Shown here: positions 8,444 to 17,019 of the stretch, piece by piece
How the letters are laid out: each line of letters begins with the position of its first letter
Position numbering within the stretch: the stretch's first letter is position 1
Source: Pelagibius sp050330205
GTDB taxonomy: Bacteria; Pseudomonadota; Alphaproteobacteria; Kiloniellales; Kiloniellaceae
DNA length: 64,000 nt
NCBI GenBank assembly: GCA_050330205.1
Contig: JBHJOA010000011.1
Location: 1-64,000, forward strand
Direction: 5' to 3'
Notes under the pieces: model-generated
The model's input: only the letters and a program-made list of their open reading frames with translations
What the model was told of the DNA's origin: nothing
The model's database searches: none
Made by a program: the position numbers and the translations under genes

Positions 8444-9244
8444 TCACATGGTGTAGCGGGCGATCACCTGATCGTGCAGATCCGGCGTGATCTCCGTCCG
8501 GATCGCCTCCTCCACCCGGGCGACGATGGCCTGCGCGTCGGGATAGGTCTTGCGCAGGCCGAAGCTCATGGCGCCCCTGTGCCCTTTGGTCACATAGTCG
8601 GCAGGGATACTAAAGAACCTGTCGAGCAGGCCCAGTTCGGCCATTTGGATCCACGTCACCAGTGGGTCGGCATAGTAGAAGTCCGCGCGGCCAGCCAGCA
8701 GCATCTTGAGAATCTGTTGGATGTTTCTGACGGTTAACCGTTGCGGGTGGTCTTTCCAGATGTGTTCGCCGGAACTGTTTCCGATGAAATCCACCGCGCT
8801 GAAGTCGTAAAGGCCTTCTTTGGAACGGACGGCACGAAGGGCATCGGCGCGGGGATTGTCGACGGTGACGAATAAATGGGCTTCTGCCAGCGGGGTCACG
8901 ATCGTGGGGGCGAAATAGACGTATTCCGATCGTTGCTCGGTAATGGGGCAGCACAAAGCATCCGCAGCATCGTTGGCTACCATGTGTTGCGCGCGCGCCC
9001 AGGGGAAACCCTCGTGCGTCATGGCATAGCCACAGGCCTCACCGAGGACTCCCATCAGGTCGATGAGAATGCCGCGCATCCTTCCCTCCTTCTCATCAAA
9101 GAAGGAGTAGGGCCGAAAATCACGGTAATAGACCGCGCGCAGCAGGATCTGATCCGACGCCCGAACAGGGGTCCGGACAAAGGCCAAAGCTGGCGCACTG
9201 GCGAGAACCGCTGCGATGACAGACCGGCGGGACAACATCTGCAT
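8444..9244 (-). CDS. periplasmic amino-acid-type solute-binding protein
   Basis: 266-residue exported protein with a signal peptide carrying twin arginines (LSRRSVIAAVLASAPALAF), cleavage probably after VRA. The fold is SBP_bac_3-like: FRPYSFFDEKEGRMRGILIDLMGVLGEACG is the canonical start, with the ADALCCPITEQR and RADFYYADPLV segments that line the ligand site. Such proteins bind amino acids or act as sensors; ligand unknown. No ABC permease or kinase is nearby. It interrupts the otherwise conserved ubiE-ubiB / coaBC-dut gene order and is somewhat lower in GC than its neighbours, so it may be an insertion. Confidence 0.8.
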   Translation of the reverse strand: MQMLSRRSVIAAVLASAPALAFVRTPVRASDQILLRAVYYRDFRPYSFFDEKEGRMRGILIDLMGVLGEACGYAMTHEGFPWARAQHMVANDAADALCCPITEQRSEYVYFAPTIVTPLAEAHLFVTVDNPRADALRAVRSKEGLYDFSAVDFIGNSSGEHIWKDHPQRLTVRNIQQILKMLLAGRADFYYADPLVTWIQMAELGLLDRFFSIPADYVTKGHRGAMSFGLRKTYPDAQAIVARVEEAIRTEITPDLHDQVIARYTM

Positions 9245-9481
9245 TGCCCTCTAAACGGAACTGAACGCCGAGACTGGAAAAAGATACCGCGTTTCAGCAA
9301 GCGCGACAATACTGAGAGCCTGTCGGCAAGTCGACCGGGTCAGTTAAACACCAGAAAGGCGAAATCCCGGTGTCCCATCGCCTCAGGCGTGATTTAAGCA
9401 AACCAAAGTAAGGTCAGACCGAAGACTTGTGTCGTCGGACACGCCTTCGAAGAACAGGCCGTTTCCTTCTGTCGCACCTTC

Positions 9482-9513
9482 TCGAAGACGGAAATGGTTC
9501 GAAGACGGAAATG
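9482..9513. repeat. 15-bp direct repeat just downstream of ubiB
   Basis: TCGAAGACGGAAATG occurs at 9482-9496 and 9499-9513, a 17-bp period. It lies about 10 bp beyond the ubiB stop codon (ubiB is on the minus strand), inside the 279-bp gap before the solute-binding protein gene. The rest of that gap shows no gene I can support. Confidence 0.9.
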
Positions 9514-9523
9514 ACGAGCCGCT

Positions 9524-11083
9524 CTAAAGCAGGGCGGCCAGGGCGATCACCAGGGCGAGCAGGGCGATCGGCAGGGCCCAGCGGCCAAAGTAGCGGTCGC
9601 GCGGCGCCAGCTTGGCGATACTTTCCGGGTGTATGCGGATGCGCCCGGCGGCGAGTTCCTCGGTGGCGCGCTCCAGGTTGTCGGCCAGCGCCGGCAGTTG
9701 GCGCAGGCCGCGCAGCACGTCCTCGACCCCCTCGCGCAGCCGTGCCTCGGGGCCGCGGTTCTCGCGCATCCAGGCGTCGATCAGCGGCTGCGCCAGGGTC
9801 CAGATGTTGAGCGTCGGGTCGAGCCGCCGGCTGACCCCCTCGGCCATCAGCATGTTCTTCTGCAGCAGCAGCAGTTGCGGCTGCACCGGCAGCTCGAAGG
9901 ATTCGGTGAGCCTGAGGAGCTGGGCGAGCAGCCGCGCGAAGGAGATCTCGTTCAGCGGCCGCCCGGCGATCGGCTCGCAGACGGAGCGCAGCGCCTGGGC
10001 GAAGGTGTCGAGGGCGCGGCTCTGCGGCAGGTAGCCGGCCTCCATGTAGACCGCGGCGAGGCGGTGATAGTTGCCGTCCAGGGTGGCGATCAGCATATCG
10101 GCGAGGTGGCGGCGGGTGCGCCAGTCCAGCCGGCCCATGATGCCGAAGTCGACGGCGACGATGTTGCCCTCGGCGTCCACCCACATGTTGCCGGGGTGCT
10201 GGTCGCCGTGGAAGAAGCCGTCGCGGAACACCTGGTTGAAGAAGATGCCGGCGGCCTTGGTCAGCACCGACGCCAGGTCGTGGCCGGCCGCCAGCAGGGC
10301 CTCGCGGTCGTCCATCGGGATGCCATTGACCCGCGACATGGTGAGCACGCGCCGCGACGAGCGCCGCCAGTCGATCTCCGGCACATTATAGGTGTCGTCG
10401 CCGGCAAAATTCTCGGCCAGCTCGGAGGCGGCGGCGCCCTCCATGCGCAGATCCATCTCCAGGCGCACGGTGTCCTCGAAGACGCGAACCGCCTCGACCG
10501 GGCGGAAGCGGCGCAGCTTGGGCTGGGCGCGCTCGACCCACTCGGCCAGCCAGTAGAAGAACTCGAGGTCGCGCTCGAAGGCCTTCTCGATGCCCGGACG
10601 CAGGATCTTCACGGCGACCTTGCGCGGCTCGGCACTCGATCCCGCTCCCGCGTCGGACGCGACCTGCGCCTTGTGGACCTGGGCAATGGAGGCGGCGGAG
10701 ACCGGCACCGGGTCGAACTCCAGGAACAGCGCCTCCACGGGGCTGCCCAGTTCCTCCTCGAGGATGCGGCGGGCGATGGCGCCGTCGAAGGGCTCCAGGT
10801 GGTCCTGCAGTTCGGCGAGGTCGAGGGCGACCTGGTCGCCGAAGAGGTCGGCGCGGGTCGACAGCATCTGGCCGAGCTTGATGAAGCTCGGGCCCATCTC
10901 GGTCAGCGCGCGCGCCAGCTTCTGCCCGGGGCGCCCCTCCACCGTGCGGCGCGAGAGGCGCCGCGCCAGCCACACCAGGCCGGGTGCCACGCCGACCTCC
11001 TCCAGCGGCGCCAGGGCGTCGTAGCGCGCGAGGGTGCGGGCGATGCGCTGAAAGCGCAGCAGGGAGCGAACGGTACGGAGCAT
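9524..11083 (-). CDS. ubiB: UbiB ubiquinone biosynthesis kinase-like ATPase
   Basis: ABC1/ADCK-type atypical kinase of 519 residues needed for ubiquinone synthesis. Signature motifs: the KxGQ-type FIKLGQMLSTR (about 70-80), the Ala-rich loop ASIAQVHKA, a VKILRPGI lysine, the metal-binding NMWVDAEGNIVAVDFGIMG, and a hydrophobic C-terminal helix pair (LPIALLALVIALAALL) that anchors it to the inner membrane. It lies 15 bp downstream of ubiE on the same strand, a conserved coenzyme Q pair. Confidence 0.95.
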   Translation of the reverse strand: MLRTVRSLLRFQRIARTLARYDALAPLEEVGVAPGLVWLARRLSRRTVEGRPGQKLARALTEMGPSFIKLGQMLSTRADLFGDQVALDLAELQDHLEPFDGAIARRILEEELGSPVEALFLEFDPVPVSAASIAQVHKAQVASDAGAGSSAEPRKVAVKILRPGIEKAFERDLEFFYWLAEWVERAQPKLRRFRPVEAVRVFEDTVRLEMDLRMEGAAASELAENFAGDDTYNVPEIDWRRSSRRVLTMSRVNGIPMDDREALLAAGHDLASVLTKAAGIFFNQVFRDGFFHGDQHPGNMWVDAEGNIVAVDFGIMGRLDWRTRRHLADMLIATLDGNYHRLAAVYMEAGYLPQSRALDTFAQALRSVCEPIAGRPLNEISFARLLAQLLRLTESFELPVQPQLLLLQKNMLMAEGVSRRLDPTLNIWTLAQPLIDAWMRENRGPEARLREGVEDVLRGLRQLPALADNLERATEELAAGRIRIHPESIAKLAPRDRYFGRWALPIALLALVIALAALL

Positions 11084-11098
11084 GGTTCCTGGGGTCGG

Positions 11099-11935
11099 CT
11101 AGATGCGCCAGCCGGAATGCAGCGCGGCAATTCCGCCGGAAAGATTGCGGTAGCGCACCTGCGACAGGCCGGCGGCGGCGAGCATGGCGGCGAGATCCTC
11201 CTGCGGCGGGAAGCGGCGGATCGACTCGGCGAGATAGAGATAGGACTCGCGGTCGCCGGCAACCGCGGCGCCCATGGCCGGCAGCACGCGGAAGGAGTAC
11301 TGGTCGTAGAGGTCGGCGAAGAGCGGCACCACGACGCGGCTGAACTCCAGGCAGAGGAAGCGGCCGCCCGGCTTCAGCACGCGGCGCGCCTCGGCCAGGG
11401 CGCGCTCGATGTGGGTGACGTTGCGCAGGCCGAAGGCGATGGTGTAGGCGGTGACCGAGCGGTCCGGCAACGGCAGGCGCTCGGCGTCGCCGCAGACCCA
11501 GGAGAGGCCCTGCAGCAGGCCGCGGTCGACGGCGCGGTCGCGGCCCACCGCCAGCATCTCCGCCGTCAGGTCGCAGACGATCACCCGTGCTTCGCCGCCG
11601 TGTCCCTGCGCTTCCAGGCGGTCGAGCACGCGAAAGGCGATGTCGCCGGTGCCGCCGGCGGTGTCCAGCAGCGTGAGTCCCCGGCGCGGGTTCAGCCAGT
11701 CGACCATCGCCGACTTCCACAGCCGGTGGATGCCGCCGGACATCAGGTCGTTCATCAGGTCGTAGCGCCCGGCCACCGAGCGGAAGACGCCGCGCACCAG
11801 CGACGGCTTCTCCGCCTCGCCGACCTCACGGTAGCCGAAGTGGGTACGGCCCGCGTCATCGTCGCCGGGCGCGGGCGGCGGCCCGTCTGGCGGGTCGGAA
11901 GCACCGGCGGCGTGGGAAGGATGGCGTGCGGTCAT
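11099..11935 (-). CDS. ubiE: demethylmenaquinone/2-methoxy-6-polyprenylbenzoquinol methyltransferase
   Basis: S-adenosylmethionine-dependent C-methyltransferase of the ubiquinone/menaquinone pathway, 278 residues. It has SAM motif I LLDTAGGTGDIAFRVL (about 75-90), the UbiE signature DLMNDLMSGGIHRLWK upstream of it, and FGLRNVTHIERALAEARRVLKPGG. The first 40 residues are Pro/Asp rich and poorly conserved, so the true start may be slightly internal. It is divergent from mutM. Confidence 0.95.
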   Translation of the reverse strand: MTARHPSHAAGASDPPDGPPPAPGDDDAGRTHFGYREVGEAEKPSLVRGVFRSVAGRYDLMNDLMSGGIHRLWKSAMVDWLNPRRGLTLLDTAGGTGDIAFRVLDRLEAQGHGGEARVIVCDLTAEMLAVGRDRAVDRGLLQGLSWVCGDAERLPLPDRSVTAYTIAFGLRNVTHIERALAEARRVLKPGGRFLCLEFSRVVVPLFADLYDQYSFRVLPAMGAAVAGDRESYLYLAESIRRFPPQEDLAAMLAAAGLSQVRYRNLSGGIAALHSGWRI

Positions 11936-12032
11936 GGCTGCGGGACCATAGCGCGCGCGGCGGCGGCGCGCTACTCTGCGCCGCTTATTCTCCTAGCGGC
12001 TCGCAGCCGCCGATTTGGACCCCTCCTTAATC

Positions 12033-12869
12033 ATGCCGGAACTGCCCGAAGTCGAGACCGTGGTGCGCGGGCTGCGCCCGCAACTGGAGGGCCGCCGCCT
12101 CGCCCGGGTCGAGCAGCACCGCCCCGACCTGCGCTTTCCGCTGCCGGAGAACTTCGCCGCCCGCCTCACCGGGCGCCGGGTGGAGCGCATCCGCCGGCGC
12201 GCCAAGTACATGCTGCTGGACCTCGACGACGGCCAGGTGCTGCTCTGCCACCTCGGCATGTCCGGGCGCATGGTCATCGTCGAGCGCGGCCGCGGCGGCC
12301 GCCGCCCGCCGCTCGACCGCCACGACCATGTGGTCTTCGTGACCGAAGCGGGCACGGAGATCCGCTTCAACGACGCCCGGCGCTTCGGCATCATGGACCT
12401 GGTGGCGGCGGCGGCGCTGGAGGCGCATCCGCTGCTGCGCGCGCTGGGGCCGGAGCCGCTGGGCAACGATTTCAGCGGCCCGGTGCTGGCGGCGGCCCTG
12501 AAAGGCCGGCGCAGCCCGATCAAGGCGGCGCTGCTCGACCAGCAGGTGGTGGCCGGCCTCGGCAACATCTACGTCTGCGAGGCGCTGTTCTTCGCCGGCC
12601 TGTCGCCGCGGCGGCTGGCCTACACGGTACAGGGCAATCGCGCCGAGAAGCTGGCCGCCGCCGTGCGCCGGGTGCTGACCCGCGCCATCGAGGCCGGCGG
12701 CTCCTCCCTGCGCGACTACGTGCAGGCCAATGGCGAGCTCGGCTATTTCCAGCACGAATGGGCGGTCTACGGCCGCGAGGGCGAGGCCTGCCGGACCTGC
12801 GGCGGTCCCGTCCGGCGCCTGGTTCAAGGTGGGCGGTCGACTTTCTACTGTTCGGCCTGCCAAAGATGA
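12033..12869 (+). CDS. mutM: formamidopyrimidine-DNA glycosylase (Fpg/MutM)
   Basis: Base-excision repair enzyme of 278 residues that removes 8-oxoguanine. The start is fixed by chemistry: the mature N-terminal proline is the nucleophile, so the ATG at 12033 giving MPELPEVETV is chosen over an upstream in-frame TTG (12015). Glu3, the helix-two-turn-helix GLGNIYVCEALFFAG and the C-terminal zinc finger (Cys253, Cys256, Cys273, Cys276) are all intact. It begins the plus-strand series leading to dnaA. Confidence 0.96.
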   Translation: MPELPEVETVVRGLRPQLEGRRLARVEQHRPDLRFPLPENFAARLTGRRVERIRRRAKYMLLDLDDGQVLLCHLGMSGRMVIVERGRGGRRPPLDRHDHVVFVTEAGTEIRFNDARRFGIMDLVAAAALEAHPLLRALGPEPLGNDFSGPVLAAALKGRRSPIKAALLDQQVVAGLGNIYVCEALFFAGLSPRRLAYTVQGNRAEKLAAAVRRVLTRAIEAGGSSLRDYVQANGELGYFQHEWAVYGREGEACRTCGGPVRRLVQGGRSTFYCSACQR

Positions 12870-12919
12870 GGCGCGAGGATTCTGTTTCCTTGACCCGGCC
12901 GCTGCGGTAGGAAATCGCC

Positions 12920-13300
12920 ATGCCGCGCAAGCTCCTCCACGGTTCCCTGATCGCCGTCCTGCTGGCGCTCGGCGCCGCCGTGCCGCAGGCCGTGGCCCAG
13001 GGCGGCGGAACCGATGCCTATGTGGAAGGCATTCCCGACCTGCCCCTCATGCCGGGGCTCAAGGCCCTGCCGGACAGCGGCCTGGTGTTCGACAAGCCGG
13101 GCGGACGCATCGTCGAGGCCTTCGCCGAGGGCAGCCTGACGCCGGAGTCGGTCCGCAGCTTCTACGACCAGACCCTGCCGCAACTCGGCTGGCAGCGCGA
13201 AGGCACCGGCGCCTACCTGCGCGAAGGCGAGCGACTCAATCTCGACCTCAGCGAGGACGCGCGCGGCATCACCGTTCACTTCAGACTCTTCCCGCAATAG
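12920..13300 (+). CDS. small exported protein of unknown function
   Basis: 126 residues with a clear signal peptide (LIAVLLALGAAVPQAVAQ, cleavage about residue 26). The mature part has VEGIPDLPLMPGLKAL, then LTPESVRSFYDQTLPQLGWQREG, which looks like a small alpha/beta domain that recurs in alphaproteobacterial exported proteins. Function unknown. Its position between mutM and the enoyl-CoA hydratase is one I recall from related genomes. Confidence 0.8.
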   Translation: MPRKLLHGSLIAVLLALGAAVPQAVAQGGGTDAYVEGIPDLPLMPGLKALPDSGLVFDKPGGRIVEAFAEGSLTPESVRSFYDQTLPQLGWQREGTGAYLREGERLNLDLSEDARGITVHFRLFPQ

Positions 13301-13350
13301 GGGAGCAGTCCTCGATTCGGCACAGCGGCCGCGCCACCGGCACCGCGCCC

Positions 13351-13386
13351 GCGACGACAAGCGAACCAGCGGCGACAAGCGAAAAG
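13351..13386. repeat. 18-bp imperfect tandem duplication upstream of a start codon
   Basis: Two 18-bp units (13351-13368 and 13369-13386) match at 15 positions and share GACAAGCGAA. The second unit ends in the AAAGG that begins the ribosome binding site of the enoyl-CoA hydratase gene. Confidence 0.8.
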
Positions 13387-13394
13387 GAATGCGC

Positions 13395-14171
13395 ATGAGC
13401 TACGAGAACATCATCGTCGAGAAGGAAGACGGCGTCGGCGTGATCACCCTCAACCGGCCGAAGGCGTTGAACGCGCTCTGCAAAGCACTGATCGTCGAAC
13501 TGGAGCAGGCGATCGACGACCTGGAAGGCGACGACGCCATCGGCTGCATCCTGCTGACCGGTTCGGAGAAGGCCTTCGCCGCCGGCGCCGACATCAAGGA
13601 GATGGCGGACAAGACCTACCAGGAAGCCTACGCGGAAGATTTCATCACCGAAGGCTGGGAGCGCCTCGCCAAGACGCGCAAGCCGGTGGTCGCCGCGGTG
13701 GCCGGCTACGCCTTGGGCGGCGGCTGCGAGATCGCCATGATGTGCGACTTCATTCTCGCCGCCGACACCGCGAAATTCGGCCAGCCGGAGATCACCATCG
13801 GCACCATCCCCGGTGCCGGCGGCACCCAGCGGCTGACCCGCTTCGTCGGCAAGTCGAAGGCGATGGAACTCTGCCTCACCGGGCGCATGATGGACGCCGA
13901 GGAGGCCGAGCGCGCCGGCCTGGTGGCGCGCGTCGTTCCGGCGGCGGAACTGCTGGAGGAGGCGAAGAAGACGGCCCGCAAGATCGCCGGCCTGTCGCGT
14001 CCGGTGACGATGATGGCCAAGGAGGCGGTCAACCGCGCCTACGAGACCACCCTGGCCGAGGGCATCCGGTTCGAGCGCCGGGTGTTCCACGCCACCTTCG
14101 CTCTCGACGACCGGAAGGAGGGCATGGCGGCGTTTTCGGAAAAGCGCGCGCCGGCCTGGAAAAACCGCTGA
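13395..14171 (+). CDS. enoyl-CoA hydratase
   Basis: Crotonase-family enzyme of 258 residues that hydrates trans-2-enoyl-CoA in beta-oxidation. The oxyanion-hole motifs are visible: AFAAGADIKEM (about 60-70) and ALGGGCEIAMMCDF (about 108-121), with the two catalytic glutamates in GGCE and in GQPEITIGTIPGAGGTQRL. Start 13395 is preferred because AAGGA lies 6 bases upstream; the ATG at 13389 abuts that site. Gene order with mutM and rpsT is typical for alphaproteobacteria. Confidence 0.94.
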   Translation: MSYENIIVEKEDGVGVITLNRPKALNALCKALIVELEQAIDDLEGDDAIGCILLTGSEKAFAAGADIKEMADKTYQEAYAEDFITEGWERLAKTRKPVVAAVAGYALGGGCEIAMMCDFILAADTAKFGQPEITIGTIPGAGGTQRLTRFVGKSKAMELCLTGRMMDAEEAERAGLVARVVPAAELLEEAKKTARKIAGLSRPVTMMAKEAVNRAYETTLAEGIRFERRVFHATFALDDRKEGMAAFSEKRAPAWKNR

Positions 14172-14194
14172 GCGGCGCCGGTGCCGGGGGCCTC

Positions 14195-14210
14195 GTTAAC
14201 CGGGGTTAAC
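14195..14210. promoter_or_regulatory. paired GTTAAC palindromes upstream of rpsT
   Basis: GTTAAC occurs at 14195-14200 and 14205-14210, exactly one helical turn apart (TTAA-N6-TTAAC). This resembles a CtrA site, whose consensus is TTAA-N7-TTAAC, but with one base less spacing. It may belong to the rpsT promoter; function not established. Confidence 0.4.
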
Positions 14211-14313
14211 CCTGTCCGGCCCTGGATTTCCGCCCGCGAATGGCGGCTTGACGCGGCCGGGGGCGGGGGCTATAACCCCGCCTTCCTCATGACCGAGAAC
14301 GATTTTTAGGCAC

Positions 14314-14577
14314 ATGGCAAACCATCAATCTGCCAAGAAGCGGATCCGCAGCAACGCCCGCCGGGCGGACGTCAACCGCGCCCGCGTCGGCCGCATCCGA
14401 ACCTACGTGAAGGCGGTGGAGCTGGCGATCGCCAGCGGCGACAAGACGGCCGCCGAGTCGGCCCTGCGCGCGGCGCAGCCGGAACTGGCGCGCGGCGTGC
14501 GCAGCGGCGTGATGCACAAGAACACGGTGGCGCGCAAGATGTCGCGCCTCGCTTCGCGCGTCAAAGGCATCGCCTGA
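14314..14577 (+). CDS. rpsT: 30S ribosomal protein S20
   Basis: 87 residues, the usual length. The start MANHQSAKKRIRSNARRADVNRARVGRIRTYVK and the end NTVARKMSRLASRVKGIA are characteristic of S20, which binds 16S rRNA early in 30S assembly. It has its own terminator immediately downstream. Confidence 0.98.
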   Translation: MANHQSAKKRIRSNARRADVNRARVGRIRTYVKAVELAIASGDKTAAESALRAAQPELARGVRSGVMHKNTVARKMSRLASRVKGIA

Positions 14578-14619
14578 TCCCGCCTCGCGGCCCGGACGGA
14601 ATTCCGGGCTTCGACGACA

Positions 14620-14651
14620 CCGCGCCTTCCCTGACGAAGGCGCGGTTTTTT
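14620..14651 (+). terminator. Rho-independent terminator of rpsT
   Basis: Perfect 10-bp stem CCGCGCCTTC (14620-14629) and GAAGGCGCGG (14636-14645), 6-base loop, followed directly by six T (14646-14651). It is the best intrinsic terminator in the window. Confidence 0.93.
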
Positions 14652-15156
14652 CGTGTGCGCGATCGAACGTGGCGACACATCCGGGCCCACTCTGTCGCGT
14701 CGTCTGTCCGTTTCGTTTCGTTGCCGCCTTGGGCGTTATCGTTATGGCGTTGTCGCCATGCCTCACTCGCCAAAAATTATCCCGTTCCCTATTCGATCCG
14801 CTTGTCACCCGAAGTCTATCTGGGTACATTAACCGTGTCGCGCTTGGGGATCCTGAGAAAGAAATTCTAGGGAAAAGCATAATAATAAGCAGCGCCACGC
14901 AAGTAATTCATTAAACGAATTATTATAGTTGTGGTTTCCGCTGTGAGAGGTGGCAGCGCCTCTAGATCGTTGTTGTTTTTTCCGTCCCGCCTGGCTCTTC
15001 GGGCCCCTCCAAGCCGAACGCTCGAACAACTAATGAAGAACGAGGTTGCGGACCACGTCATGGACGATGCTAGTGCTTCCGTGGAGTATTACCTCTGGCA
15101 GACGAGGTGCGCAGCAAGGGTCGATGTGCGTGGGGTGCTGGAGGGGGTAGCCTGAC
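14652..15156. other. AT-rich intergenic region upstream of dnaA
   Basis: About 500 bp between the rpsT terminator and dnaA. A markedly AT-rich core (about 14865-14935) contains the inverted repeat TAATTC / GAATTA around 14903-14921. No perfect DnaA box (TTWTNCACA) was found; TTATCCCGT near 14778 is only partial. A 40-codon open frame starts at ATG 15033 and ends at 15155, one base before the dnaA start, and could be a leader peptide. Likely holds the dnaA promoter and perhaps origin elements, but neither is proven. Confidence 0.5.
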
Positions 15157-16623
15157 ATGGTAGGTGGCGACGGCGAGGCGACGGTCATCGAGCAGTGGAG
15201 CCGGGTGCGCGGACGACTCCGTGCAGAAGTGGGCGAAGCGGCTTACCGCAGTTGGCTGAAGCCTCTGACGCTCGCCGGATCGCGCAACGGAAAACTTCGT
15301 CTGGCGGTGCCGACCCGTTTCATGCGCGATTGGGTGGCAAGCAATTACGCGACGCGTCTCTTCACGCTGTGGAGCGAAGAGGATCCCGATGTCGGCGGCA
15401 TCGAGATCGTGGTGCAGCCGCCGGCACGGCCGACACCCAAGCCCGGTGTTGGCGTCGGCGCGCAGGAAACGCAGGCCGAAGCGCAGCACAACGGCATGAA
15501 GGCGGCGCGCGCCGGCGACACCGAATCGAACGCCGCCAGCAGGATCGCCGCGCCGGCGGCAGCCGCTGCCGCAGCGGCGGGCACCAGCGCCGGCAACAGC
15601 ATCTCGGCACCGCTCGATCCCCGCTTCACCTTCGACAATTTCGTGGTAGGCAAACCGAACGAGCTGGCCTGCGCGGCCGCGCGCCGTGTCGCCGAGGCAC
15701 CGAGTTCGCCGTTCAACCCGCTGTTCCTCTACGGCGGCGTCGGACTCGGCAAGACGCATTTGATGCATGCCATCGGACTGCACATCAAGAAGCAGACGCC
15801 GGAGCGGCGCATCATCTACCTCTCGGCGGAGAAGTTCATGTACCAGTTCGTGCGCGCGCTGCGCACGAAGGACACCATGGCCTTCAAGGAGCAGTTCCGC
15901 TCCGTCGACGTGCTGATGATCGACGACGTGCAGTTCATCGGCGGCCGCGAGGCGACGCAGGAAGAGTTCTTCCACACCTTCAACGCGCTGGTCGGTCAGA
16001 ACCGCCAGGTCATCATCTCGGCGGACAAGTCGCCGAGCGACCTCGAGGGCGTCGAGGAGCGCATGCGCTCGCGCCTTGGCTGGGGACTGGTCGCCGACAT
16101 CCACCCGACGACCTACGAGCTGCGTCTCGGCATCCTGCAGTCGAAGGCCGAGCAATCGAGCGCCGACATTCCGGTCAAGGTGCTGGAGTTCCTCGCCCAC
16201 AAGATCACCTCCAACGTGCGCGAGCTGGAGGGGGCCCTCAACCGCATCCTGGCCCACGCCACCCTGGTGGGCCGGCCGATCACCCTGGAGACGACGCAGG
16301 AGGTGCTGCACGACCTGCTGCGGGCCAACGACCGCCGGGTCACCATCGAGGAGATCCAGAAGCGGGTCTCGGCCCACTTCAACGTGCGCATTGCCGACAT
16401 GCACTCGGCGCGCCGGGCCCGCGCCGTGGCGCGCCCGCGCCAGGTCGCCATGTACCTGTCCAAGCAGCTGACTTCGCGCTCGCTGCCGGAAATCGGCCGC
16501 AAGTTCGGCGGCCGCGACCATACCACCGTGATGCACGCGGTGCGCAAGGTCGAGGAGCTGAAGGCCACCGACGCGAGCTTCGCCGAGGACGTCGAGCTGC
16601 TGCGGCGCATGCTGGAGGCCTGA
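15157..16623 (+). CDS. dnaA: chromosomal replication initiator protein DnaA
   Basis: 488 residues with the four classic domains: N-terminal interaction domain (1-85), a variable Ala/Pro-rich linker (about 86-150), the AAA+ core with Walker A GGVGLGKTH (193-201) and Walker B LMIDDVQF (253-260), and the DNA-binding domain IV with SLPEIGRKFGGRDHTTVMHA near residues 445-464. It binds DnaA boxes and opens oriC. The GGAGGGGG Shine-Dalgarno supports ATG 15157. The linker is longer and more alanine-rich than in E. coli, as usual in alphaproteobacteria. Confidence 0.98.
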   Translation: MVGGDGEATVIEQWSRVRGRLRAEVGEAAYRSWLKPLTLAGSRNGKLRLAVPTRFMRDWVASNYATRLFTLWSEEDPDVGGIEIVVQPPARPTPKPGVGVGAQETQAEAQHNGMKAARAGDTESNAASRIAAPAAAAAAAAGTSAGNSISAPLDPRFTFDNFVVGKPNELACAAARRVAEAPSSPFNPLFLYGGVGLGKTHLMHAIGLHIKKQTPERRIIYLSAEKFMYQFVRALRTKDTMAFKEQFRSVDVLMIDDVQFIGGREATQEEFFHTFNALVGQNRQVIISADKSPSDLEGVEERMRSRLGWGLVADIHPTTYELRLGILQSKAEQSSADIPVKVLEFLAHKITSNVRELEGALNRILAHATLVGRPITLETTQEVLHDLLRANDRRVTIEEIQKRVSAHFNVRIADMHSARRARAVARPRQVAMYLSKQLTSRSLPEIGRKFGGRDHTTVMHAVRKVEELKATDASFAEDVELLRRMLEA

Positions 16624-17019
16624 AGCGGGTCCCCGCGTCCGGATCCCCGGCCCTCGCCGGGGCGGCGGAGGCGGGAAAAGCCAGCCAATAGAGTCGCTTA
16701 GCAGGTGCACCACCGGCACCCGCCCGGGGGGTGGCCGGAAGCGCCCCAAGTGCGCTTAAAGCTTACGTTTTCGCCCTTCCATGCTATACTCGGCGACCGC
16801 GCTGCGGAGCCGCATTCCCGGGCTCGGCGCGTGGTGCCGATGGGTCCCGGAATCGGCGCCGGCGCCGCCCCCGACGACAGGGCGCGCCGCAGCCGGGCAG
16901 GGGCCGCGCGGGCCCCGTTCCAGGGCCCCCGTCGGCCTCGCTGACGCAAGGGCTGAACCGCATCCCTAGGCATAAAAGTAAACGACCAACATCATCGCCG
17001 GAAGGCCTAGCACCCGATC
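16624..17019 (+). other. dnaA-dnaN intergenic region
   Basis: 396 bp with no supported gene. It carries a candidate promoter (16762-16790) about 230 bp upstream of dnaN and GC-rich inverted sequences (about 16865-16935), so dnaN may have a long structured leader. Short open frames in it show no recognisable protein. Confidence 0.5.
16762..16790 (+). promoter_or_regulatory. candidate sigma-70 promoter for dnaN-recF-gyrB
   Basis: A -10 hexamer TATACT (16785-16790) is preceded after 17 bases by CTTACG (16762-16767). The -35 match is weak, but the -10 stands out in otherwise GC-rich sequence. Confidence 0.45.

Noticed and set aside
9629..12910. 1093-codon plus-strand open frame opposite ubiB and ubiE, running into mutM
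   Set aside because: Antisense to conserved genes, His/Gly/Arg-rich composition, no domain, and it overlaps mutM in a different frame.
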